Shown: positions 43,101-49,580 of the stretch, in pieces | Layout: every line of letters begins with the position of its first letter | Position numbering within the stretch: the first letter of the stretch is position 1 | Source of the DNA: Desulfonatronum thioautotrophicum | GTDB taxonomy: Bacteria; Desulfobacterota; Desulfovibrionia; Desulfovibrionales; Desulfonatronaceae | DNA: 64,000 nt | Reading direction: 5' to 3' | Assembly: GCF_000934745.1 (NCBI RefSeq) | Contig: NZ_KN882169.1 | Location: 217,110 to 281,109 of the forward strand | Made by a program: the position numbers and the translations under genes | Notes under the pieces: generated by a model | What the model was told of the DNA's origin: nothing | Seen by the model: the letters and a program-made list of their open reading frames with translations, nothing else | Database searches by the model: none

Positions 43101-43234
43101 TGGCCAATGTCCTGATTTTCGGCCTCGCCTTTTCCTCCCTGTTCACGCTGATCCTTTGTCCGGTGCTCTACGCCATGTTTTTCCGAATCCGCTTTCCGCG
43201 GGAATCCCAGGAAACCACAACTGCTTCGACCTGA
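40151..43234 (+). CDS. RND efflux pump permease (AcrB/HAE1 family)
   Basis: About 1027 residues from ATG 40151 (MNLAAFCIQNNRTSLVILVL); the open frame to 40067 adds residues without family similarity. TM1, two large periplasmic loops and TM2-TM12 are in the usual order. EDPEFTVRTALVITPFPGAS and VDYITSQSMSG are characteristic. In TM4 the usual D-D or D-N pair (GLLVDxAIVVVEN) reads GLLVANGVVVSEN, with A400 replacing the proton-relay Asp. In TM10 the segment IIVNNAILILD has Asn where AcrB has its relay Lys. Together with the upstream adaptor and TolC-like gene it forms a tripartite efflux system; the substrate is unknown. Confidence 0.93.
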   Translation: MNLAAFCIQNNRTSLVILVLLAFLGVTTYLNIPRLEDPEFTVRTALVITPFPGASPQRVEELVTDKLEERIREIAEVDYITSQSMSGVSIIQVNIQQRFKDLDPIWQNLRNKVADAAPNLPEGVPPPLVNDEFGDVFGILIALTGDGFTYREMKDKAETVRDQLLRLEDVAKVGIHGIQEERIFVEFSNARLAEFGFSPAQVVQLLHSQNAIQPSGVALVGSERVVIEPTGEFTSLDDLASTTFRLPGRSESIALRDFATITRDYQDPPGPMARFDGERAMILAVSMAQGGKITDLGDRVEERLESLRAGLPVGLDLNILLFQPDFVRTAIDDFMINLALAFVFVVGAMFVFTGLRTGIVAGLVIPMSILTCIALMPLFGVDLQRVSIASFIIALGLLVANGVVVSENILVRLNRGEDRLGAATQAVRELWFPLLTASLTTIFAFMPIPMAQSETGEYTMSLFIVVSLTLLLSWIFSLTMVPLLSFYFQKPRKAEKQTGTDQFPGFWYRKFREMLLFCLRRQLAFVVFALLLTVGGTAAFRLVPTMFFPPNDREMFTIEFWQPFGTDIQVTAERLHELEKHLLRQEGVLSLGAFIGSGGPRWYLSLNPEQNNPNYAFVIVNTRSLDDVSPLIQTARAFLDDRFPDTRHTVRRLELGPPVGAPIQIRISGPEIDDLYRLRDAAIQAIAPIDGISSIHDDWGEWTKKMVVEVNQEQVKRIGLSTQDIALSLQTQISGLTATQFREGDNLVPVVVRAQESFRKDLGNIEGLNVYGFHNGYSVPLLQVATTRLTWQPSDIRRRDQARTMTVKVEISGRFAADVLDEVQAAMMDVQRSETWLEAYSVEYGGEVEESAKANASVMAGVPLAMGLLVLVLIVQFNSIRRFLIILLTIPPMMVGISAGLLLTREPFGFMAMLGMISLVGIIVNNAILILDRMEIERSEGKPEQELVVNAVQERLRAIFLTAATTIMGLVPLALLGGDMWRPMANVLIFGLAFSSLFTLILCPVLYAMFFRIRFPRESQETTTAST

Positions 43235-43235
43235 C

Positions 43236-43288
43236 GCCGCATGCCCGTGGATCATGTGTCCTTAGATCATGTGCCGGCATGCGGCTTT
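43236..43288 (+). terminator. Probable terminator after the RND pump gene
   Basis: GCCGCATGCC (43236-43245) pairs perfectly with GGCATGCGGC (43276-43285), followed by TTT. It begins one base after the pump gene's stop. The 30-base loop contains two GATCATGTG direct repeats. The T-run is short, so termination may be partial. Confidence 0.5.
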
Positions 43289-43303
43289 GCTCAAGCCGGG
43301 AAT

Positions 43304-43663
43304 GGGGATGGTTCTTTTTGACGGATAAAACGGTTGACACTTTAAATTTGGTCAACGGGGCAGGCAGGGGGAAGAGAAGAGGAAGGGTTTAGCCACGGGG
43401 GGCACGGGGAAAGCATGGGGGATGCGACAAAGAGAGCCGAATAACTCTGCTGCGAAACCAGAAAATTTCGTTTTGAATCTTTGGAATGGTTCAGAACAGC
43501 TTGGCACTTGAGTACAGGTAGCCCCCTGGGACCGAGGGCGTCTCGCCCTCGTTTTTCTTGATGACGACGAGACGCCCTCATTCCCAGGAACCCACACCGA
43601 GGGAAAATGAATTCCCCCGAAAAAAAGTGTCAACCTGTTTCTCCCGCGAAATGAACCATCCCC
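43304..43663. mobile_element. Inverted-repeat-bounded 360-bp element (decayed IS or MITE)
   Basis: Ends of 39 bp each, 43304-43342 and 43625-43663, are inverted repeats with identical 11-bp blocks at both sides (GGGGATGGTTC and GGTTGACACTT) and about 82% overall identity. Inside is a strong 21-bp-arm hairpin (43525-43545/43568-43588, CCTGGGA..GAGGGCGTCTCG, 19 of 21 paired). A third copy of the end, in the same orientation as the right end, is at 44082-44118. No transposase frame is recognisable. Confidence 0.6.
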
Positions 43664-43690
43664 AGATGATCATGCGCATAATCGCGTTGT

Positions 43691-44056
43691 GTAGGGGCAG
43701 GCCTTGCGCCTGCCCTTTGCTGTGAAAATACACCGGGGTAGCGGCAACACAATTTCCTTCCCGTTGTCTTGGCGACTTCAGGCTGGAAATAGTGTTCGCT
43801 ATGTGCCACCAAGCGACAATACTCGGCCCAGTTGTCCCCCGACAAAAGATAGCCCTCTTGTCGCCGATGAACACGTAGCTTGGGAAAGATAATCCATCAG
43901 GGCTTGGTGGCAAGTATTTTCATCAGTCCGGGGGGCCAAGCTCAGCGCCGCCATGAGTATTTGCCCAGATAATCATGGCGGCACGGTTGATCATTTGTTC
44001 GTCGGACCTCTCCGTTGCCTCGCCCATCCAGGGCAGCCGCAAGGGCTGCCCCCTAC
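43691..44056. repeat. Two further GC-rich palindromes in the accessory spacer
   Basis: GTAGGGGCAGGCCTTGCGCC followed by TGCCC (43691-43715) and GGGCAGCC..GGCTGCCC followed by CCTAC (44031-44056) are REP-like hairpins sharing the GTAGGGG end with the pairs at 17.8 and 38.4 kb. Apart from these and the inverted-repeat element, the 991-bp stretch 43235-44225 holds no supported gene. Confidence 0.55.
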
Positions 44057-44225
44057 AGATGCGCATTGTACGACAACACAGAGTGTCAACCAAGTTATTC
44101 CGCCAATCTGAACCATCCTTTCAATCTCATGGGCTATTGGAAATCACCGCATGAAGTTTCGCTGTACTCTTATGGGGCACTGGTTTCGTGAAGCAGCCTC
44201 AGCCTGGGAGCAGGCAGCGGATGAA

Positions 44226-45776
44226 CTACACGCCCGCGGCCGCGCATTTCTCCTGGAGCAGGACGCGCAGGTCCCGGTGGATGAGCAGCGCGGTGCGCAG
44301 GTTGGCCAGTTCCTGGGGCAGCAAGTCCTTCATGCCGACCAGGCAGAGCAGCAGGTGGAGATGCCATTCGTCCTGCTCGGCATCAATGGCGGTCCAGGCG
44401 TCTTCAGGCAGGACAATGCGCTGTTGATCGCAAGCGGCCAGAAGCAGCGCGGGAAGCGTGGCGCCTGCCGGCTTCTTCGCTCCAGCCAGCGTGGATTCGA
44501 GGTCGGCAATCATTTTGGGGGCCACACCGGCAAGGCCGTCCAGGGCCAGATTCTGGGTCGGACTCAGCGGGGTGTCCGGTGAAAAGTACAGAAATGATTC
44601 AAGATCTCCGGTTTCCGGGTCCTCTTCAAGCTGCTCCTGCTTCGTAGTAAAGGCGTCCGCAAGCGCGGCAACGCTTTTCTCGACGTCCGCGGTCTTTTCC
44701 CGGAGAATGGGCGCCAACTCCTCGCGCCGACCCGGGAACACCTGGTCCAGGGCCTCCAGAACGGCCGCCTCGCCCAGAAAACAGCGGGTACGGTGCGCCA
44801 CGAGGCCGCTCATTTCCAGATACGCGAAGCCGAACTGCGTCATCACGGTGTGGGCCGTGCCCGAGGGCAGGCGCAGAATGCCCATCTGCTCCTCAATTCC
44901 AGGCTCCAGGGCAACGCCGGTGCGGGCCAGGCTGTCAACGAAATCCATGATATCAAAGCACGGCCCATCCGCGTCCAGGCAGGCCATGCGGGCCAGCGCG
45001 GCCACGTCGGCCGTGGCGTTGAGCCAGTTGATGCACTGGTAAACGACACCCAGGGTTTTCGGAGTGCATTCCTTCAAGGTCTGCTTCTGCCACGTTGCCA
45101 GCAGCTTCCGATCCACGATCCGGGCCAGGTCGATCATCTCCTCGCCCTGTCGGCCGCAATAGATGTCCCAAAAGCGCTCCACCGCCGCAACACCCTCATG
45201 GGTCCGACAGATCTCCGCATACAGACGGTTTGCGTCAGCCAGCAGCGGCAACGGCCCGGTTTCGCCCAGGATCTCTTCCAACTTCTCCACGGCGAACCGG
45301 GCCTGAGCCGTGTCCATATCCCCCCAGACCAGGGCATTGCCTGGAAACCGCCACTCGGCCAGAATGCCCACGGCCAGCAGCGCATGGTGATACGCCCGGC
45401 CCTGGGTCTTGGCATCAAACACCACAGCCACCCCCGGCGCCCACCCCTCGGGAAACTCATCCAAAATCGAAATCTCCCCGGCCCCCTCCCCGTACGCATA
45501 CGTCCCCAAATCCGCCCGCAACTCGAACGTCTCCCCAAATTTCAAATCCTCCAAAGTCCCCTCCACCCGCCAGCAACGCCGCACCGGATCATCCACATGC
45601 ATCTCAATGTCCCGGGAGTACTGCCTTCGCGTAAACCGCCCAACCATAACCTCCCGAAAATCCGCGATCCCCCCGGGATACGCCCGCAAAAACCGCAACG
45701 AATCCTCATAAAACCGCGTCCACTCGTCAGCATTGATCCGGTCCGGGATGATGCGCAGGGAAAGTGTGATGCCCAT
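44226..45776 (-). CDS. Orphan 516-residue hypothetical protein
   Basis: The ATG at 45776 has AAGGA eight bases upstream, and codon use matches neighbouring genes, so this is a real gene. The N-terminal ~200 residues look like a mixed alpha/beta domain (MGITLSLRIIPDRINADEWT; later WAPGVAVVFDAKTQGRAYHH). The C-terminal ~300 residues are mainly helical and Leu/Ala-rich. No signal peptide, membrane segment, P-loop, nuclease or HTH motif was recognised. It stands alone between repeat-rich DNA and a decayed toxin-antitoxin pair, an accessory setting. I do not recognise the family. Confidence 0.75.
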   Translation of the reverse strand: MGITLSLRIIPDRINADEWTRFYEDSLRFLRAYPGGIADFREVMVGRFTRRQYSRDIEMHVDDPVRRCWRVEGTLEDLKFGETFELRADLGTYAYGEGAGEISILDEFPEGWAPGVAVVFDAKTQGRAYHHALLAVGILAEWRFPGNALVWGDMDTAQARFAVEKLEEILGETGPLPLLADANRLYAEICRTHEGVAAVERFWDIYCGRQGEEMIDLARIVDRKLLATWQKQTLKECTPKTLGVVYQCINWLNATADVAALARMACLDADGPCFDIMDFVDSLARTGVALEPGIEEQMGILRLPSGTAHTVMTQFGFAYLEMSGLVAHRTRCFLGEAAVLEALDQVFPGRREELAPILREKTADVEKSVAALADAFTTKQEQLEEDPETGDLESFLYFSPDTPLSPTQNLALDGLAGVAPKMIADLESTLAGAKKPAGATLPALLLAACDQQRIVLPEDAWTAIDAEQDEWHLHLLLCLVGMKDLLPQELANLRTALLIHRDLRVLLQEKCAAAGV

Positions 45777-45965
45777 GGTGTGTGTCCTTGAAATACGTTG
45801 ACTGATATTAGGAAGTTGGCGGATTCTGATGTACCGTTATTGACCCGCCCGTGCTTTTTGCTCTTCAAGAGTGGGACGGATGCATGTCTCAAGGCAGACG
45901 GAAAGGCAGACGAAGATGTTAAGGGAGGTGAAACATAAGCCCGATTCCTGACCGTTCAGGGTATA

Positions 45966-46103
45966 TCATCCAAGATTCGATGGGGTCGCGGCCTTGTGGG
46001 CCCAGTACCCCTTGGATGCCAGATCAAAAACCAGGGAGGCCTTGCCCGCTGGGTTGTGTGCCGCCGTGAACAACACGTTGGCGTCCAGAAACAGACGGTT
46101 CAC
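45966..46103 (-). pseudogene. Truncated PIN-domain (VapC-like) toxin remnant
   Basis: GTG 46103 starts in the overlap with the antitoxin stop and reads VNRLFLDANVLFTAAHNPAG, the first strand of a PIN ribonuclease with its first catalytic Asp (LFLDANVL). The frame continues to SKGYW, loses similarity, and stops at 45966, giving 45 residues instead of ~130. The remaining catalytic acidic residues are absent. The order (antitoxin then PIN, overlapping) is that of an AbrB-VapC module; this copy must be inactive. Confidence 0.7.
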
Positions 46104-46350
46104 GGTTTGTTCCGGAACCGGTTGAGGATGGCTTCGCGCTCCTTGGCGGGAAGATGATCCTCCGCATCCCAGGCGGAAATATCCTGATCAGAGTAGGTGT
46201 CGATCTCCATGACCACCGCCGGCCTGAGGATGAAATTTCCCTGTCCTTCCTCGGCAATGAGCACCCCCTGGCCTGAATGCCGAAGCGTTTGCGCAATGCG
46301 GCGGGCAGAGTGATCTGGCCGCGACTGGATACAGTAAGTGTTTCTGGCAT
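46100..46350 (-). pseudogene. AbrB/MazE-like antitoxin with a one-base frameshift
   Basis: ATG 46350 starts MPETLTVSSRGQITLPAALR and continues KRFGIQA, the swapped-hairpin DNA-binding fold of SpoVT/AbrB antitoxins. At the G5 tract after GIQA (46265-46270) the frame shifts. Restoring one G gives ARGVLIAEEGQGNFILRP and then MEIDTYSDQDISAWDAED through to NRFRNKP and a stop at 46100 that overlaps the PIN start. The total of 251 nt is one short of a multiple of three. Either a true decay event or a homopolymer error; together with the truncated toxin, decay is more likely. Confidence 0.72.
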
Positions 46351-46496
46351 GGTCGCTCTCTTTCCTGCGTTTTTATACACTGAAATCGCGGAAATTCGGC
46401 AATGCGGAAAATGCCAAGTTGCTTCAAGAGATGGGTGCTTGCTGGGGTAAAGCGGGAGGTTGCGCGTTTGATGCCTTGCGAGGTTTCAGCGTATCC

Positions 46497-47048
46497 TCAG
46501 AATACGTTGAACAGCCTGCCAAGCATGCCGACCATGGAGATGGCCGAGAAGGTCATGGCAAAGCTGAACAGCCGGAATGACTGGGCGCGATTCTCACGCA
46601 GCCCCTCGTCAATTCGCTTGTCGATGCGCTCTATGATTTTGTCCAGCTTGGCATCCACCTGCTGAAAGCGCTGATCCACCTGCTCAAAGCGCTTGTCCAC
46701 CTGCTCGAAGCGCTTGTCCACCTGCTCGAAGCGCTTGTCCACCTGCTCGAAGCGCCTGTTCATCTCGGCTTTCAGGGCCTGCTGCGAGCTTTCCATCTGC
46801 TCGAAGCGCTTGTCCACTTGCTCGAAGCGCCTGTCCATATCGATCTTCAGCGCCTGTTGGGACGCTTCGAGGTGTTTGAACTTGTCGTTTAATACCTCGA
46901 ACTTGTAATCAAGCTTCTCTTCCAGGTGGTCGAAGCGTTTCTCGAAATATTGCGACGTGGGGATGAGCCGGACGATGAGGGCTTCGATGGTCTTTTCGTT
47001 GATGACCATGTCGCCGGATTTTTCAGAGGAGTTGTGGACTTCGCTCAT
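46497..47048 (-). CDS. Coiled-coil protein with RFEQVDK repeats and C-terminal TM
   Basis: 183 residues from ATG 47048 (MSEVHNSSEKSG), preceded by GAGGCGG; the frame extends 12 codons further without a good site. Residues ~50-150 form a long coiled coil built from repeats of RFEQVDK (heptads with hydrophobic F and V positions), encoded by 21-bp tandem repeats. A hydrophobic C-terminus (FSFAMTFSAISMVGMLGRLF) is a likely membrane anchor. The layout resembles DUF1640-type or bdr-like membrane coiled-coil proteins. Function unknown. The number of repeats could vary between strains. Confidence 0.75.
   Translation of the reverse strand: MSEVHNSSEKSGDMVINEKTIEALIVRLIPTSQYFEKRFDHLEEKLDYKFEVLNDKFKHLEASQQALKIDMDRRFEQVDKRFEQMESSQQALKAEMNRRFEQVDKRFEQVDKRFEQVDKRFEQVDQRFQQVDAKLDKIIERIDKRIDEGLRENRAQSFRLFSFAMTFSAISMVGMLGRLFNVF
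46653..46757. repeat. 21-bp tandem repeat, five units
   Basis: Five contiguous 21-bp units of the type ATCCACCTGCTCAAAGCGCT/GTCCACCTGCTCGAAGCGCT, with the last three nearly identical, encode the RFEQVDK heptads of the coiled-coil gene. A separate, diverged unit lies near 46800-46835. In-frame length change is possible by slippage. Confidence 0.85.
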
Positions 47049-47180
47049 GTTGGCCGCCTCTTTTGGTGACTTGATGAGGGCCAAGAGTATGTCAAAAGGG
47101 TTGAGACTTCAAGGGTTGGTGCTAAGTCTTGCGTCAGGGATTTCTTGAATTTTTGAACTCTTGAACATGCCGTCAAAATC

Positions 47181-47278
47181 GATCCCACGCTCCGCGTGGG
47201 ATCGCGGTCCCGGACGCTCCGCGTCCAGTGTGGCCGCGGGAGCGGCCGTCGGAATGCTCCCACGCGGAGCGTGGGAGC
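47181..47278. repeat. Multi-hairpin repeat family, copy A
   Basis: Four consecutive palindromes: GATCCCACGC..GCGTGGGATC (47181-47203), GGACGCTCCGCGTCC (47212-47226), GGCCGCGGGAGCGGCC (47232-47247) and GCTCCCACGC..GCGTGGGAGC (47256-47278). Same family as the copies near 48.1, 49.5, 57.0, 59.6 and 63.1 kb. It lies between the coiled-coil gene and the end of the pilus locus. Confidence 0.85.
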
Positions 47279-47293
47279 AAGAGAAATATTACA

Positions 47294-47316
47294 AGCCCCC
47301 GGCTTTGCTGGGGGTT
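47294..47316 (-). terminator. Possible terminator of the pilin gene
   Basis: On the minus strand, about 35 bases beyond the pilin stop, CCCCCAGC (47307-47314) and GCCGGGGG (47296-47303) form a stem with one mismatch and a three-base loop, followed by CTTGTAATATTTCT, only moderately T-rich. Confidence 0.4.
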
Positions 47317-47350
47317 GCTGAGTCGCAGGATTTAAGAATAAGCTTATGGA

Positions 47351-47758
47351 TTAAGGAGTAAACATAATAAAAGATTTTGCGCAACCATTATTAGCAGTAC
47401 ACCATGTAGCATCTAGCCAATCCGGAGTACTATCAGCAGGTGTCAGTGTCACAGTGCAGTTACCAGTGGTATTATTGATTGCAACTGTACCACCAAAATC
47501 GCCAACAGTAATTGGTGAAGTGGGATTCCAAGTATTAGTAGCTCCACCTGTTACAAGGTGATTCGCGTATTCCAGAACTGCGGAAGATTGCATAGCAGCA
47601 AGTCCACCATCAGCAGCAGCAATACGCGCTTGTTCTTGGAAGTCAAAGTATCTCGGCACCGCCACCGCCGCCAAAATCCCCAAAATAACAATCACCGCGA
47701 TTAGTTCAATCAACGTAAAACCGCCCTGTCCAGTCTTGTTCAGTTTTTTCGTATTCAT
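47351..47758 (-). CDS. Major type IV pilin (MshA-like)
   Basis: A 135-residue prepilin from ATG 47758, which has GGAGGAG five bases upstream; the frame extends to 47842 without a usable site. A short basic leader ends in GQGG, cleaved before FTLIELIAVIVILGILAAVA with E at mature position 5, the classical class III/type IVa signal. PRYFDFQEQARIAAADG continues the N-terminal helix. Three cysteines near the C-terminus (NC, WC, GC) could form the D-region disulfide. The small size and downstream position relative to MshE/MshG-like genes suit the structural subunit of an MSHA-like pilus, although a minor or pseudopilin role cannot be excluded. Confidence 0.88.
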   Translation of the reverse strand: MNTKKLNKTGQGGFTLIELIAVIVILGILAAVAVPRYFDFQEQARIAAADGGLAAMQSSAVLEYANHLVTGGATNTWNPTSPITVGDFGGTVAINNTTGNCTVTLTPADSTPDWLDATWCTANNGCAKSFIMFTP

Positions 47759-47826
47759 GGTCTCCTCCGCAAAGTTTATTCGTTCCAACGCGGCAACTCC
47801 CGCGTTTCCGATTTTTGGGTTACCAT

Positions 47827-47843
47827 ACAACTTGAGGGCCAAT
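47827..47843 (-). promoter_or_regulatory. Weak sigma-54-like element before the pilin gene
   Basis: On the minus strand TTGGCCCTCAAGTTGTA resembles the -24/-12 consensus (TTGGC..N..TTGC) but has GT instead of GC at -12. It is about 70 bp upstream of the pilin ATG. Many pilin genes use sigma-54; here it is only a suggestion. Confidence 0.25.
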
Positions 47844-48003
47844 TTTTGGTGTTTGGTGGGGGTATTTGGTGAGGTGGTTGAATTGGGGAGGTTGCGGGTT
47901 GACTTGGTTTTTCAGACAGCACGAAATGACGAGAAAATATGGGGGTAATCCAGTGGAGTTGTCAAGATTTTGGCGGGATTTTTTGATTTTTGGGGGTAGG
48001 GGG

Positions 48004-48142
48004 GATGCTGGAATGCTGGGATGTTGGGATGCTGGGATGCGCATTGCTACCACACTCTGCGTTGAAGCATCTGCCGAACCGCCACGTAGTCAGGGAGGAC
48101 GCGGAGCGTCCGGGGCTGCGTTCCCACGCGGAGCGTGGGAAC
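48004..48142. repeat. Short tandem repeat plus multi-hairpin repeat copy B
   Basis: 48004-48040 is a tandem run of ~9-bp units (GATGCTGGA, ATGCTGGG, ATGTTGGG, ATGCTGGG). 48050-48142 is a diverged copy of the multi-hairpin repeat: its first palindrome is broken but GGACGCGGAGCGTCC and GTTCCCACGCGGAGCGTGGG with AAC (48120-48142) are intact. Together they fill most of the 415-bp gap between pilin and platform genes. Confidence 0.7.
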
Positions 48143-48173
48143 GATGAACGAACGATGAATTGTGCTATTTGCG

Positions 48174-49394
48174 TCACCGCACCATCTTCGTCAAATCCCA
48201 CATGGGCATGAAGATGGCCAGGGCGAAGAAGCCGACCACGCCGGCCAGGAGCAGGGTCAGGATGGGGGTGATCATTTCGGACATTCGGCCGACGGCGTAG
48301 TCCACCTCGTAGTCGTAGTGGGCCGAGACCACGGACATCATTTCGTCCAGGTTCCCGCTCTCCTCGCCCACGGCGATCATGCTGACGATCATGGGGGTGA
48401 ACCTGGTGGAGTTGCGCAGGGGGCCGGAGATGCCGCGGCCCTCGCGGAGCTTTTCCTGGAGGTTGTCGAACTCTTTGGCGATGGCCGAATTGCCGATGAC
48501 CTCGCCAAGGATGGTCATGGAGTCCAGGATGGACACGCCGCTGCCCTGGAGCAGGGCGAAGATGCTGGCAAACCGGGACATGGCCGCCTTTTGCAGGACC
48601 GGGCCGATCAGGGGGATTTTCAGGAACAGGGAATGCCAGAACAGCTTGCCGGGGACGGTGCGGTAGGAGACGATCACCGCGATGATCAGCCCCACAAAAC
48701 CGGCCAGGAGCAACTGCCAGTAGGTGTTCAGACCGTCGTAAAGCAGGATGCAGATCCGCGTGGGCAGGGGCAGCTCGATGTTCGCGGACTGGAAAACGCC
48801 CACGAACTGCGGGATGACGAAGGTCAGCAGGAACAGAAAGGCCCCGAACAGGGTGACCAGGACGATCACCGGGTAGGTCATGGCGGTCTTGATCTTTTTG
48901 CGGACCTTGTTTTCATGGTCAATGAGAAAGATCAGTCGCTCCAGTACCTGGGAGAGCGTGCCGCTGATCTCCCCGGCCCGGATCATGGAGCAGTAGAGCT
49001 TGGAAAACACCTTGGGGTGCCTGCTCATGGCCGCGAAAATGGACGCTCCCTGGCGCAGATCCTCGCGGACGGCGACTAGGGTCTTGCGCAGCGTCGGGTT
49101 TTCCACCTGGGCCTGGAGGATTTCCAGCAGAGCGATCACCGAGATGCCGGCGTCGAGCATGGTGCGCATCTGCTTGGTGAACAGGATCAGGTCCTCGGGC
49201 TTGACCTTGGCCGCGAACAGGGTCCGGGAACCGACGGATACCGGGGCGTCCGGGTCCGCGGTCTGGCGCATGCTGGTGGGGAAGTTGCCCTGGGCCGCGA
49301 TACGGGTTTTGGCCTGGTCCTCGGAATCAGCCTCAATGGTCCCGGTGATCCGGGAACCGGTGTCGGTCAGGGCTTCGTAGCGATAGTGGGGCAT
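48174..49394 (-). CDS. Pilus inner-membrane platform protein (PilC/GspF/MshG-like)
   Basis: A 406-residue polytopic protein from ATG 49394 (MPHYRYEALTDTGSRITGTI); the 62 in-frame codons upstream run through a repeat and are discarded. Two homologous T2SSF cytoplasmic domains are seen: FTKQMRTMLDAGISVIALLE and, in the second, FASIFALLQGSGVSILDSM. GEESGNLDEMM is conserved. Transmembrane segments are near AMTYPVIVLVTLFGAFLFLL, LLLAGFVGLIIAVIV and the C-terminal ILTLLLAGVVGFFALAIF. It couples the assembly ATPase encoded just upstream to pilin polymerisation. Confidence 0.92.
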   Translation of the reverse strand: MPHYRYEALTDTGSRITGTIEADSEDQAKTRIAAQGNFPTSMRQTADPDAPVSVGSRTLFAAKVKPEDLILFTKQMRTMLDAGISVIALLEILQAQVENPTLRKTLVAVREDLRQGASIFAAMSRHPKVFSKLYCSMIRAGEISGTLSQVLERLIFLIDHENKVRKKIKTAMTYPVIVLVTLFGAFLFLLTFVIPQFVGVFQSANIELPLPTRICILLYDGLNTYWQLLLAGFVGLIIAVIVSYRTVPGKLFWHSLFLKIPLIGPVLQKAAMSRFASIFALLQGSGVSILDSMTILGEVIGNSAIAKEFDNLQEKLREGRGISGPLRNSTRFTPMIVSMIAVGEESGNLDEMMSVVSAHYDYEVDYAVGRMSEMITPILTLLLAGVVGFFALAIFMPMWDLTKMVR

Positions 49395-49441
49395 GGTGGA
49401 TTGGTGATGGTGTAGGAATTTGTTCGGAAATCGTTTGCATT

Positions 49442-49538
49442 GCTCCCACGCTCTGCGTGGGAGCATCTGCCGGACCGCTCCGCGGTCAGGGTGGACGCGG
49501 AGCGTCCGGGGCTGCGTTCCCACGCGGAGCGTGGGAAC
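49442..49538. repeat. Multi-hairpin repeat family, copy C
   Basis: GCTCCCACGC..GCGTGGGAGC (49442-49464), ACCGCTCCGCGGT, GGACGCGGAGCGTCC and GTTCCCACGC..GCGTGGGAAC (49516-49538) in tandem, between the assembly ATPase and platform genes. Confidence 0.87.
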
Positions 49539-49580
49539 GATGATAGGGGCGATGGCGCAAGCCGCTTCACGCCCACCCAA

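Noticed and set aside
43352-43913. Short minus-strand frames in the repeat-rich spacer
   Set aside because: They consist of translated inverted repeats and hairpins, with no start signal or recognisable protein.
46653-46757. CRISPR array
   Set aside because: The 21-bp units are contiguous without spacers and encode protein heptads.
47181-47278. tRNA or structured RNA gene
   Set aside because: The hairpins are dispersed in six copies and show no tRNA arms or conserved loops; they are intergenic repeats.
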